A DNA stretch of 64,000 nt from Ceratothoa steindachneri (GCA_963969495.1 OZ018337.1:81295148-81359147); one strand, 5' to 3'. Numbered from the stretch's first letter, positions 36,801-49,200 are shown. A program made the numbers and translations. The notes: generated from the letters alone by a model not told the origin.

Positions 36801-37849
36801 CTACCACCTAATATCATCTCCGTGACAATATCAACTTTCCGTTTAACCTTGCCATGTTTTACAACTTTCCTAACACTAACAACCTCGTGCTTATCTATTG
36901 CTTAAATTTAAAGCAAGTTAATTAGTTTTACAGCCTTGAAGGCAAATAATTTCCCTTTTGCCTTCTATTCTTTTGATTAGAGCATTGTTCAAGTCACCAA
37001 TCTACTTTCAACATTTGCTTTGAAATTCTCATTGGTCAAAAGTAGCATTAGTTGAATGTGTAGTTGCAATACTCTTTATATTGCAAACTATCTTATCATT
37101 CAATAGAGGTCTAAATGTGTTATTGCCACTATAATTGGGATAAAAAATATATTCCATTCCACTTTTATAAACAGAAATTAATGAATTCTAAATATGTATT
37201 TCTAAAAAATAGATGTAAAGTAAATTTACATTCGCAGGAGTATTTTACACAGGAAAATATTAATAACATAGGTTTGAAAGTCTTAACTGTAGAAAAATTA
37301 ACATGTTTCCTTTCATCTACAGTACACATTAAAGGAATATTTATTTGAAGAGAGAAAATTGAGAGAGAGAGGGCAGAATCCAACGAAATTGATTGTGCAG
37401 TAAACAGAGAATGAAGAGTTGCATTTAAACCGCTTACTCTCTTCACAAAAACATAAGGGATTAAAAATTTTACAAAAGCTTTTTTCATTAGTTAAACTCA
37501 TGCTATATTTTTTGTTTTCTATATCGTCTCTAAATAATTGTATCTAATATCTGTACTTAGCTTCAGATTTCGCTCCAAAGTTGGAGAAACTTTAGCGTGC
37601 ACTATACAAATATTTTTCCTTTTTTCTATAGCATGAACTTCAGATCCTAACTTAAAAAAATACAACCAACCAAACGCAACTATACTTAATCCAGGCTAAA
37701 GAAATTATATATAATAAGGTTTTAGATCTTATTCTTCATTTTGAGAGAATGAAAGACTTATCACGCTCATACTTTATTCAATTTCATACAGAAATCATAA
37801 ATCAATTGGAATTTACACAACAATATATTTTAGGATATTTTTTAGTATA
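36801..37849. other. AT-rich stretch, nothing firmly recognised
   Basis: The part nearest 37850 may be the eroded 3' end of the minus-strand LINE that follows. A 107-codon minus-strand frame at 37165-37488 has no motif I recognise. Confidence 0.4.
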
Positions 37850-38660
37850 TATCTGTAACGCGAGTGTGTTTCACTTGTCGATGATTTTAAAGACTGAAAA
37901 AAGTTTAACTATGTTCCTTTGGAACCTCTTCCGTCCTTTCAGTTTAAAACCGTTGTTCCGCGTGATATCATTGTCGTATTTTTTCATAATTTACGTTTTC
38001 AAATTTATTTAATATTTTAAATACTTCGATAGGCTCACCTTGTAAGAGTCAGGACTTTTAATATATTCAACCTTTCGATATACGACTTATTTCAAATCGA
38101 GAGAATTAGTTTATTTGCCGGTCGTTAAATTCTTTGTATTTCATTGAAGTTTACATGAGTATAAAGTGAGCACAATTGTATCGCGTATTCTATGTGTGGC
38201 CTTACTAAACCTTTATATAGAAGTATGATTATATGTTGCTGTTTGGAGTGAAAACTACTCGAAATAAACCCACGCATTCGGTTCGCCCGCTTACACGCTT
38301 CGTCATCCTGTTTGTTAATCTTAAGAACCTTTGAACCCCGCATCCAGAAATCTTTTTCTTTTTTTGACGTATATTAGAGTTTTACCACCCATTTCATACT
38401 TAAAACTTGGGTTATTTCGATCTACCGTCAAAACTCTACACTTATTTATATTGAATTTCATGTTTCATTTATTATACCATTCGAGGATTTCATCTAGATC
38501 CTTATGAATTAATTTGGTATCGTTCTCATTTAGAATTTTACCCTAAGTTTTCTGTCGTACGCAAATTTGAATAATCTACCAACGAGGTCAGTATTCATAT
38601 CGTATACTTAAATATGGAACAACATTGGTCCTAACACAGAACCATGGGGCACGCGACAAT
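37850..38660 (-). pseudogene. LINE reverse-transcriptase remnant on the minus strand (CR1/jockey-like)
   Basis: Read from 38660 downward: SRVPHGSVLGPMLF (motif B), then LFKFAYDRKL, where FADD has become FAYD and the first catalytic Asp is lost, then degraded INKCRVLTVDRNNPSFK-like sequence. The open frame at 38343-38125 carries CKRANRMRGFISSSF, then LLYKGLVRPHIEYAIQL and FNEIQRI. Past stops it continues ANKLILSI, YIERLNILKVLTL, GEPIEVFKILNKFENVN and KLKGRKRFQRNIVKLF, near 37890-38060. The order of blocks equals that of the plus-strand copy at 35.5-36.6 kb, but the sequences are clearly different, so it is another family member or lineage, not a duplicate. Multiple stops and frame changes. Confidence 0.87.
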
Positions 38661-38844
38661 AATATTAAAAAAAAGGAGATTTTTAAGATTTGATTATAAA
38701 TTAACCTATTCAGCTCGACTCCACACAGACAAAACTGCTCATATTTTTCAATTGTGGAACAACTTCATTGGATAATGCTTGGCATGTTATAAATATTTAG
38801 AAAATGAGAGAATTGATGAACAACTCTTCCAAAGTAAAACTAGG
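38661..38844. other. Short AT-rich stretch
   Basis: It may contain more 5' sequence of the minus-strand LINE, but I cannot read it reliably. Confidence 0.4.
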
Positions 38845-38994
38845 TGCTCAGATACTAAGTTTATGGCATTTAAGACTTGGAATGTCCAGACACTAAGTTT
38901 ATGGTTAATCTAAGCCTGGCAATGTCCAGATACTAAGTTTATGGAATCTAAGTCTGCAATGTCCAGATACTAAGTTTATGTCATCTAAGCCTGG
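38845..38994. repeat. Four-copy tandem repeat of 37-40 bp
   Basis: Units begin at about 38845, 38881, 38921 and 38958. The shared core is CCAGATACTAAGTTTATG followed by TCTAAG(C/T)CTGG-like sequence; the first unit is the most diverged. It is a small minisatellite adjoining the minus-strand LINE. Confidence 0.92.
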
Positions 38995-39960
38995 CGAACT
39001 GAAAATTTGAAGGCAGCTCACTTAAATCAGGTTTTAGACTATCTAACAACCAGAAATTCTGTGATATTGATTATTCATCTAATCCGAAACTAATTAACCA
39101 CATACAGCAAAAATGTCAAATTCTTCAAAAGAGCAAACTCAAAGCAACATACACATGACATAAATATGCTAATAAATATTTATCTACTTTCTAGTTTAGT
39201 GTCAAATTTAATAAATTTCGTTTATTCTGTTTCAATTTTAACCTACGTACATAAAAAATAAGTTTTTTTTGTCTCAATTTGATTTTGTTGAGAAAGGTTA
39301 AATTTGTTTCTGTAGGCGTTACAGGTAAATAGATTTCTGGGGCCTTCAACTATATGCTACTTATTTTTACAATCAATTGTAATCGGTAAAATCTACTTCC
39401 TTATTGCAGTTTAGCAAGAAAATGCTAAATTACTAGACACTATATAATTAAAGAAGAGGAAGAATTGAATTGGAGACACTGGATTATTAACAACTTTTAA
39501 CAATGTTAAGGTTTCTTACAGAATTTTAAAAGAATCACTGATAATCTTTTTAAGAACCTAATATTTCTAAGGGTAAAGTGAAACAAGTAATCATGTAAGG
39601 GAAACTTAAAATCTCAGTCGAAAAAAAGTATAATATTCGTCATTACATTTCTAGCCAGATTTGCGTCAAATATTAAAGTTTCACTTTCTTCATCCATTAG
39701 ATAATGGATAACCATCTGAATTTTCATATTCGTTATGTCGTAATATATGACAGAGTTTCCAAGTTCCTCTCTTATCTTATTATTTATAAGCCATTTCTCC
39801 CAATTACTTTCCCTTACCTGAATAATATTTTTAGTAGCTCCAAAAACCTGCTTTCAGCAGGTTTCGGGACCTCTGTTTAACTGGTTAAGCACTCCAGTCA
39901 TCCTGTTTCAAAAGACAACTTAGTACGTCACGCTGACTTGATAGGCTCTATCTCAACCAA
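38995..39960. other. AT-rich stretch, nothing recognised
   Basis: No frame, repeat or motif of note. Confidence 0.5.
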
Positions 39961-40034
39961 GCCTCGCGCATAAAGCGTCCAAGGGGTTGCATTCTGAGGA
40001 GTTAGGAGGCTAGATATTAGGAGTGATTTGCTTA
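39961..40034. repeat. Segment shared with 19161-19231
   Basis: It aligns with the block near 19.2 kb in the same orientation through GGTTGC, TCTGAGGA and AGTGATTTGCT. The surrounding 39.85-40.05 kb is also of higher complexity than its flanks. Probably two old copies of one dispersed element. Confidence 0.45.
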
Positions 40035-41632
40035 CATGCCAACGAAGCATTGCGTATTCTGCTAAAATCTCTTATTTTTCTTTCTCACTCTTCAATTAAT
40101 TATAGATAATCTCCTTAATTTATACAAAATATTAGAGCTTTTATATGAACATTAGCATGTGATAGAAAAATGAAGAATAGAATATATAAAGCATTTGAGG
40201 ATTTTGTAGAATTCTAATTTATTTAATAAATTAAATATTGCAATATGTTTGGGTCTTACTCTATTAACTTTTCCATAATTAATAGTTGCGTCTCAAGTAA
40301 TGGACAGATAACCCACTAGTCTTAAATTTTATACGTGATATTAATAGGCAATTTAAACAAATATATATTGAAATTGGAAATTTGCTTGAGAGTAAGATCA
40401 GTGATTATAATAGAGACCATTCAAAAAAGGCATAATCGAAAATTGAGCGAATTAACACAGCATCATTGATTCCGTTTTTAAGGATAAAAGTCTTCGTGTT
40501 CTCTCAAGATTCCATCTTGCAAACATTTGACAAAACCATCAGCTGAAAAAATCTCTCTAACTTGTTATTTATAGAAAACGATGAGTGTATGTCTTATGTG
40601 GTGGCGAGGGGCGAAAATTTCACCGAGAAAAGCCTGAGGTTCTTTTAATATTTTTTCAGGTTCCTCGAATTTTTACAAGACATTTGCTCTTAAACTAATA
40701 TCTTTTTAACCTTTTTCGCCCACCCTTTTTTAAGGCATGTTTATAAGATGCAATGAGAATATCCATTGCTGTTATTCTATTGTGAATAAATCAGAAGGTA
40801 TTTAGTTCCTAAATTTTTATTTAAAGGAAAAATTAAAGATTTCCAAAAGGCGATGATTTTTTTCTCAACTCTTTTTTTCAATCACCCAAGTAATTTAAGC
40901 AATTCAATTTTTCATTCTGATTTTACTTAAATGAACGTCAGTTTTTGGTTTCAAGAAATTACTATTGATATTAGCACTTTTTTGTAATTCTTGGTCTCAT
41001 GATTCGACCTATTCAGTGTAATACACATCTTGACATCGTCTGTAGAAAACAAGGGCATTTTACAGATTTGGGGAAACTCTTGTGGAAACTAAGTCTCTTC
41101 CGTGAAAAAAACACCTTCAAAAAAGCCTCTCTTGGAGCTGAGTTGTAAAATAGAAGGAAGAAGAAGGATGCAAGATTTTGCCAGCAAAGAAATCCTGGAT
41201 GATTGATGCAGAGGCTTAATTTTGCCTCTCTTATGCTAATACCGTTTGGCCATTTCTGTTAGTATGCTTGGACTGATGATTGAAGGAAGTTACTTACAAA
41301 ATACTTTTTCGAACTCAAAATCAAATTTGTAAAAAATTTATAAGAATAGAATCTTTATTCTAATTTTACAAATGGCTACTAAAGAAAAAGTATTTAATAA
41401 AGTTGTTACCAGAATGTCGTCATCTATTCAGAAAATAATCATTTTCTCTGTCATTATCTCTCTCTCTATATAAATAAATGTATAGTTATATTGCTTTATC
41501 TTTAATAATAGTGGTTAATTGCTGCCTCACTATGCTTGGATCTATCCTTAATCGTGCGGAGATATATTAGCAATTGGAGATTTTCTCTCCCAAGATAAAA
41601 TACTACGGTTAACAAACGCTTACTTTATCATT

Positions 41633-41634
<2 letters not shown>
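40035..41634. other. AT-rich stretch, nothing recognised
   Basis: AT-rich, without open frames of 60 codons. No structure seen. Confidence 0.5.

Positions 41635-41670
<36 letters not shown>
41635..41670. repeat. AT microsatellite
   Basis: About 36 bases of pure AT dinucleotide. Confidence 0.93.
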
Positions 41671-41673
<3 letters not shown>

Positions 41674-43798
41674 ATCGTATTTTGGTGGTTTCATATTCCG
41701 TACGAGTGTTTGTGTTCTTCTGTTTTGCGACTACAAATTCTCACTGTATCTTCTTACATTTGAAGCCCTCTAATAGCCCCATATAAAATCAGAGACGAGA
41801 AAGAAATACTTTTATTTAGATCTCCAAATTCATTTGAAGTAATTGCTGTTTGTTCTCGGAATCTCAAAATATATAACGGAGGTGGGGAATTCGATTGTGC
41901 CAAGAACCACTAATTTAGCACTAACTGATGTTGAAGAGGTAGGGGAATGGAATGTAGTTTTAAATAAAATCCTACAGGTAGTATTTTATTTTTACCAAAG
42001 TTGATTAGGTTTAGAACCTTAATTGTCACCTAGGATAACAAAGTACCTAGAACGAAGCCCAAAAGCTTGAAGCGAAAAGTTGATGAAGTCTAGATTTGAA
42101 GACTATTAAGGTTTTGCAAATCATTGAATTTAAGATGATTGCTATCGAATAACAGTGATTCACTAACTCACCTTTATCAAATTCTTGGCCTTTGTTCAAA
42201 GATTGACAACCCAAAAGGTGATATTTAGAGATAAGAATGATTTATAAATATCTTTTTTTTAAGTTAATCTAATACATTCTTCATAGGTGTGACGTTCAAA
42301 TATTACGTCAAATCTGTAGAATGTCATTTTTAGAAAGATTCATATTTCTACAGTTGATGTCCAAACCTTTTGGCCCAATTTTCCACTTATGGATTCAATT
42401 AATGATTTAATTAATTATATGAGTTATAAATAGTTTTGGATGAAACACGTTAGGCTTGGATGAGCTATTTTGCCAAGGAATAATATTTTTCATAATTCAG
42501 TTTGGAAAATTAATCATACAGCTTAAATAATAAAAACATTCTTATTTTAATTTGAATATTTTTGTGATAACGATGATTAAACCTTGAAAAAATATATGAA
42601 TTAAAATAAACTTAGGAAAAATAGGTGAAATTTGGTCACCTTGATTCGACCAAAACTGTTCCAAAATGTTTCGAGTGTATTTATTGAAATACCGCAACAA
42701 ATTTTATTTAATTTAATTAATTTTATTATTAAATGTCATATTGAGTATATTTATATATAGTTAAACCTCAAAAACTCCATTTCTCTTTAAATAATGTTAT
42801 AGTAAATTATCACTTAATGTAATTGAGCGTGAAGTGTGGCAACTGTGAACTGGAAGACAATAATGGCCAAACAGTCATGGTTGAACTTCTCTAAATACTT
42901 TTGCAGCTCTAAGAGAAATAAGAAAACGTACACATGTCCATAGATCAATGAAAAATTATGTATATTTAATAAAATGTTAAATTCAGCTAAGTTTTGACTA
43001 AAGATTTATAAAAAAAGCAGGAAAGTGTCTTTCTGGATATGTGTATGCGAGGTTGTGAATTGCATACATGGTCATTCAGAGAATATCTACATAAAATAAT
43101 GTTCGTTCTTGTACTCAGACCCCCAAATAGTCTGTTTTCCTGGATACCCTTCTGCTAAAGAGCAATTTTAGTGAAGGATAAATATCAAGAATTAGCAAAG
43201 GCAATTTAACCAATGGTGAACCAAGCAATTCCAATTAAGAGAGACAGACGAAGATCGGAATTCGATTAAGAAAGGAAATTCGAATTTGTAATTACGAGTC
43301 CGTAGAGAATAATTGTCACGGTAATTAATCTAAAGGAATATGAGAGGAATTTGTTTCTCTACGGACTGGACTAGTTTTGAGACTCATCCCATCAAGGTAA
43401 AGATGAAGGCTGAAGCGATAGTTCTCGAACTTTGTCTTCTACTTACATACAATTAAAGTTGGTCTCAAATTGTTTTATTTTCTCTTATAAATACGAACTT
43501 ACGTAATCTTGTTTCCGAAATTTCCAACCGAGGCTTTGTATTCACCCTCCTGGTTGATCGCCTCCAGAACCCATTGATACAATGTATTTATTGTGCTCCT
43601 ATCAATTCAATTCACCCCGTTTGCATTTATCTGCGTCATATCAGCTCATTTCCCGCGAGTGAACGTATTTGGGAATAATTTTAACTAATGGACTACTAAC
43701 GAGGTCCTTTTTGGAAAAGATTCTTTGAAATTAGATCGTCAAGAAACTACTTTACTTTACTTGAGCAGCATTAATATTATACTGTTACGATAGTAAAC
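41671..43798. other. AT-rich stretch, nothing recognised
   Basis: Remarkably free of open frames, with none of 60 codons or more from about 38.4 to 46.5 kb on either strand. No element recognised before the family A repeat. Confidence 0.5.
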
Positions 43799-44250
43799 GT
43801 TAACTGAAGAAAAATTGAAATATCCTTCGTGAGGCACAAATGTAAAATTAACTTGGTCGTTTTGATTTTTTTTGTCTTTATCCACATTTATTATTAATCA
43901 TGTGCCCTTTTATTAAAGTAAGGTGCAGAAATCTCCCGCCATTCGCCATTTTTTTTCCACGAGGTCACACGGTAAAAATCAAGGTAGAAAATTTCTCAGA
44001 AATTCGAATATTTTTCGTGATTTGGCAAAATATTTAGTGAAGCGCTGAATTGGGAATTTCTTTTGCTCTCCGTTCGGGCAACTTCTTCTTTCTCGTAACT
44101 GCGCACTTTGAGAGGCAGTTATGGAGATGGACGTGGTTATATTTTTCCGAATTATAAGAGAAATAAATTAGAGTATTGACAATGTTTAGAGAGGTATTTC
44201 TTCAAGGTGTATAAATTTTGCATTTTGTGGCACTCAGATTGTGAAAGATA
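43799..44250. repeat. Dispersed repeat family A, copy 2
   Basis: It aligns with 33672-34115 in the same orientation, including CCTTCGTGAGGC near 43829 and CGTAACTGCGC near 44095. Noncoding; class unknown. Confidence 0.75.
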
Positions 44251-46780
44251 GGTTGATGTAAAGTGTCAAAAGTGGAGATAAGTCAATTATTCATGTGGTT
44301 CGTCTAACTTGAGTCTTGAAACGTAGTAGGGTAACATTGGAATCGCAAGTTGTCTTAGGACAATCGTATTAAACCAAAACCAAACTAGCACTTAAATCTT
44401 AACTGAACGGGTGAGGTAAATGTAGAGACCAAATTGTATCAGGTAATTTTATGTGGGATTCAAAATTTAAAGAAAAACACATTATTGTACCTTTATTATA
44501 AAAATCCACTTCAAACATTTATTTAAGAATAAAGAACAAGTTTCAAACTCTCGTTTTCCTCAATAAAATCTGAAAGTCTTAGTGTATAACATAAGAATTT
44601 GTGAGGTAATTGTTCTAAAAATTCAGAAGAATTTTGGATTAAAATATTTTCATTCAAATTAATGTTATTTCTTTTATTTTTAATACCATCGGGGCATTTC
44701 CAATGAACTAAACAAATTTCCTATTTTTTTTTAATTTTCCACAAAGAAGATATTGTTCATTTGGGAAGAAACCAATGCGAATTGACGGCACCCCTGCTTA
44801 GAGGATGAGCTTAAGGTTGCAGGCAGACCTTGGTGCTGTGACATAAGGCCTATCCAGCTCAGTCAATGGGCTTTTGTTCAAAAACACTTAAAAGGTTTCC
44901 AGTACATATCTCCTAATAAGTTAAACTTGGTCTATGCTTTTCCAGATCCATGGTCATTTTCTATGCCTAAAGTCGAGAAAAATCTTCAATGAGAATTCCC
45001 TCTGGAAGTCCAATAAAATTCAACCTGCTAAATAAAGATTAAAATGGAAAATGTATTTTAGAAACAACTTCGATAAAACCTCTAAATTATACAATAAAAA
45101 CACCAAAATCAGCCACGCCTTAATTTTAATAAGTTTTCTTCCGACCATGACAATTTGTTGTACTTTTTGCTTTAAAAATTTCCCAATTCAAAATAGAGTG
45201 TAATGGATAACGAAGCGCATTTGGATAGGAGTCACGGAATATCCTTTTATATCATCGAATGAGTAGAATTTCGAATTTCTTTAAATGAATGACGCCCTTT
45301 GTTTAACTGGCTTTACTAAGTGAATGAGTTTCTGATGGTAGACCTGCAGTCGTTATTCTGTCGAAATATTTAGTGGGCAAATAAACTCTATGGTTCGGTT
45401 ATTTATATATACATAGTGAAGTAATTAGAAATCTGCTCTTTTTGCCTCACGAGTGAATGGTGGAGTAAATGGTGTGGCCAATTAGGCTAATGGAGCCTTA
45501 AATATACCAACTGGCATGGTGTCATATTTACTCTTTTCTTGCATATTAGGAGTTAAAAAAGAATGATGGTTTAGCATAGAATTGAGCTAGTAGCTCTTTA
45601 TTAAACATGGTTATTTAGTTTTCCTTTTGCACTAGGCTATCTGAATCGTTCAAAGCTTCGCTCTTGTTCACTATAGTGACAATCCGTGGAATTGGCTAGA
45701 ATTCTAGAGTTTTTAAATAATGCTGCGTTTGTTCGGGAATCTGTGGAGTTTAGCTTAGCTTATAAACTTACTTCATTTTAGTAAAAGTTGCCTAATAAAA
45801 TGGATAGTAATGAAGAGAGTGTATATGTTAATTGCTCTGTCTGAGCCGCAAATTCAATACAGGAATATGTAGCTTACGGAAATTCATTTTCTATTTGTAA
45901 TTATTATCCCAAATTTTCATAAGTCCAAATGCTCCCATCCTAAGCCAATGTTGCTATAGACATTTCAATAAAACCACAAATGATCTTGTGAAAGCAAATC
46001 CATATTTTATACATGATTGGATAACAAAAGCCTCAACTTGTCTTGAGGAAATTTTCACGAAATCAACCTGAAATTGGCAAGTCATCAGAGATGCCAAAGA
46101 TTTTATATGAAACCTTAAATATTATTCACCATCGACCATATGATATTTTAAAAATTGCAGGAAATTCTACGGGACAAATGTTTTTTTAGATAATGTTTTC
46201 ACATTTTAGTATTTTCATTCTCCCTCTTTACTCTCCGTATCTCATACTCTCTCTCTTTTTTGCACAGCTCTCCATCCTTAGTTGAAAGGCATTTTTAATT
46301 TAATATTTTGCTTTAATTTAATAAACTCCTCTGAAAACTACCTTTAAATTCCTATTACATAAAATGGCTTTTTGGTAAATAATTTTTTTCCTTTTATTAC
46401 TTTGGTTCATTTTTATATATTTTTATTGTTAATGAATTTTATTAAACTCCTTTTGTGCCCCAGAGGCCGGAATTTATTTGCATTCTTGCAAGTTAGGACT
46501 ATTTATTGCGCTTTGGGCTTCGTGATCCGCTAAAATACGGCTCTCTCTCCCGCTCACTTTCATTTTACAGAAGCCTGGTTGTTTTTATGGCACCATATTT
46601 TTGTTTCTTTGAGTGTACCAATGAGAAAATGAAAATATATTGGCATATTCCACGCTCGTTTAGCTTTTGTAAAGAGCAAACCCAGACTTTTTGAGAAGTT
46701 CAGCGCATCCTCCACCAATTTGGAAGCACAACGAACGACTGGCCTCTAGGGAGTAGTTGGTGAAGCACTTGTAGTGCGCA
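44251..46780. other. AT-rich stretch, nothing recognised
   Basis: Mostly AT-rich. A small block at 44760-44880 is richer in GC but shows no readable motif. The frame at 46506-46694 is not supported as a gene. Confidence 0.45.
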
Positions 46781-47578
46781 GTGCCGTTTCTGTTTCCAAC
46801 GTGTTCTGTCGTATACAATGAAGATACGAGTGATAAGTATATAAATAATTTGGTGGGAAGTTCTCGGTCAGTGCCCAAACGTGTGTATACTAATGGGACT
46901 AGTCCTAGTTATATGCAAAATAATAATGATTTAAGTGCTCATAATATGACAGGTGGATTGCGGCGCTTCCAAAAAAACAAATACCTGTAGTTTGCCGCTT
47001 ACAAGTATTGTATGGTAAAAAACGAAATTTAATAGATAATAACGGCTAATTTGGGGAAATCGGTGAATTTCGCGAGTCTGGTATATTCTGAGGCATTTAA
47101 TCTTTTAGTGGAGTTTGCGCGTAGAATCCTTATGGAGAAACAAACAAAACTTGCATATAAAGTAAGATTATCTAGAGAGCCGACGTAAGCCTTAATTATC
47201 AATGAACTTCAGCACCTAACTCCGCATTGCAGAGCCATATTGAGGGAATATGATACTGTCAGAGAGAGAGGGAGAGAGAAAGCGAGTCGCTCAGATAAAG
47301 AGAAAAAGGAGTTTCTCACGGACAAAAAACTTTCCATCGGAAGTTTCAGGAAACTTCCGGAGCGATATCGAAGTCAGAATGGAGCCGGGACACCATTTAG
47401 CGATATGGCGCTAAGACTATCGCCTCAGTGTCTTTGGGACAGAGACGGAATCGCTTCCAGCCCGAGAATGATCAAAGGAGTATTCTCAGAGTATTCGGGA
47501 CGCGAGCCATATCCACGCCACTTTCACGCAATCAAGATATCGCACTGCTCACGCAGTACTCTGACAGTACTCACATAG
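46781..47578 (+). pseudogene. Unrecognised decayed reading frame of about 265 codons
   Basis: One plus-strand frame is readable from 46781 (no ATG; it opens at GTG after an upstream stop) to a stop at 47576-47578, broken by stops only at about 46988, between 47025 and 47047, and at 47186. It holds SSRSVPKRVYTNGTSPSYMQ, then FASLVYSEAFNLLVEFARRI, INELQHLTPHCRAILREYD, and a charged stretch of R, E, K and D (RERGREKASRSDKEKKEF), then FRKLPERYRSQNGAGTPFSD. The helical, charged middle and preserved phase over 800 bases suggest former coding sequence. It could be a gag-like protein belonging with the gypsy RNase H remnant 700 bases downstream, a DNA-binding protein, or a host exon. I do not recognise the family. 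Confidence 0.5.
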
Positions 47579-48255
47579 TATATTTTGATGTCATTGGAAT
47601 CATCCAAGATTGACGCGCACTTCTCGAGCTACACTTCGGTATCTATAGGCTTGCAGCCAGATACTATTGTTCAGAAAGACGGAGGTCAAGGACGAAGAAC
47701 TCAGTCAGGAATAACGCGCTCAGCTACGCTTTCTCGAGAATAATACTCCCCTGAAAAAACCTCTAGAGTTCTCCTCCAGACAATCATAAACCATTACATT
47801 TTCTTTTTTATGGTCGAAGAGGCATGACGCTCTCCGACAGCAAGACTCAATTCATAGTGTCCTTTGAGTTCTCTCTCGGGTAATTATTGTGCCTCGTACG
47901 ACACAGACAATATAATTCATGGAAACTTAATTCAATTTTTAATTGCCGAACGATTAACATAATTGTTAAAGTGTATCATACTAGTTAATCTAATTTGTTG
48001 TTTGTATAGTATTAAAGATTATTTTATTTAATTTATTTTATCCTATAACCACCTGAAGCCTATTGAAATAGTATCAAACTGGGCTAATATTAGATTTGAT
48101 CCAGAGGGAGACATTCCCTATATTTGTGTGTTGCCTCCTCGCCTCCACACGTCGAGGGAGGGCAGCAAAGGTCAGAGAGGACTACCTGATCCTACGACAG
48201 AGAGACTGTACGGAACCGCACCCGATCTGGCCAATGATTTTCTCTATACAATCTA
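47579..48255. other. Moderate-GC region between the unknown frame and the gypsy remnant
   Basis: It contains CT- and GA-rich stretches with TCTCGAG-like motifs and a more AT-rich centre (47930-48040). Possibly LTR or internal sequence of the same retroelement, but I found no matching LTR pair or boundaries. Confidence 0.35.
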
Positions 48256-48683
48256 GTGACGGATTACTGCCCTGCACCAATTGGTAGACGGATCGCCAAG
48301 AACAGTGACATTGTTTCGAGAAAGCTAAGCCGGACACAACAAACATACTCCACCTACGACAGAGAGCTCCTAGCGGTGTATCTTACTTTCATGCATTTTA
48401 AGCATCTGATTGAACGTCGCCCTGTTATCGTATGGACTAATCACAAGGTTTTAGTGTCATCTTTTTCATCACTATTAAGTACTAAACAGACAGGCTGCAA
48501 CGCCATTGGGCAGCCATTTAGGAATACGTCATTGATATCGCCTACGTGCATGGTCAGGACAAGGTAGTTGCTGACTACCTTTCAAGGAACGTCAATTCGG
48601 TCCAAATTGACTCTTTCGTTCTCCAAGCTTTGGCGTGCACGCAGGACGCGGAAGCTCACTTATACTTAGAAATTCTTGTGTAG
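48256..48683 (+). pseudogene. Ty3/gypsy RNase H remnant
   Basis: The RNase H domain that follows RT in Ty3/gypsy pol. The frame at 48256-48567 reads TDYCPAPIG (position of the TDASxxAIG block, Asp kept), SDIVSRKLSRTQQTYSTYD then RELLAVYLTFMHFKHLIERR (catalytic Glu kept), and WTNHKVLVSSFSS, where the usual TDHK Asp is Asn. After a frameshift near 48510 another frame gives EYVIDIAYVHGQDKVVADYL with the last Asp kept, then a stop at 48681-48683. The sequence differs clearly from the RNase H at 13.0-13.6 kb, so it comes from another gypsy lineage. RT, integrase and LTRs are not visible nearby. Confidence 0.9.
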
Positions 48684-49060
48684 GCATTATTGTAGCAGCA
48701 CATATAACAAAATAGGATGAGGCATAAATATATAGACGCTTCACTGCTCTATAGTTTTCTTTACTTTTTGCGTGCAATATTACATTTTTATAATGTCGTA
48801 ATTATAACTTTTGTAGATAAATTAAATAGAAAGAATCCAATATGTAAAAATAAATTATGTATCATGTTATTAAGTACGTATATATATTATTGCATAGTTT
48901 GGCAGAATGTAGCATAAATAGGCCCGTTTTATTAGAGGCATACACTTATGTAAGTGTCAATGCACTGTGCGTATGTTGTAAATGCTATCAGATAATAAGT
49001 GTGCCAAAATAATTATGTAATATATATCTACATATGTAAAGTTACGCTATTTTCTCAACT
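48684..49060. other. AT-rich stretch, nothing recognised
   Basis: Flank of the gypsy remnant. No motif seen. Confidence 0.45.
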
Positions 49061-49064
49061 AATC

Positions 49065-49200
49065 TATTACTAGCAGGCGCTAATAATTTGCATAACAGCT
49101 AAACTCTGTTGCAGGCAGGATCTGATCATTGGAAATTCATATTATGACAAGAGATTGGAGTTCATAAGTATGGCTGAGTGAACTAGGTAGGCTACTAGCA
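49065..49200. repeat. Dispersed repeat family B, partial copy 1
   Basis: Nearly identical over about 80 bases to 51900-51980, including GGCAGGATCTGATCATTGGA and TATTATGACAAGA. Also related to 63735-63840 (ACAGCTAAACTCTG, AAGTATGG.TGAGTGAA). Only the 3' half of the family is present here. Confidence 0.85.

Noticed and set aside
37749..38012. 87-codon plus-strand open frame
   Set aside because: It is the antisense shadow of the minus-strand LINE remnant, whose KFENVN and KLKGRKRFQ blocks read through the same bases.
39840..39960. TTAACTGGTTAAGCACTCC, considered as the A box of a tRNA-derived SINE
   Set aside because: No B box at the right distance and no poly(A) or tandem tail; only the later 70 bases are shared with another locus.
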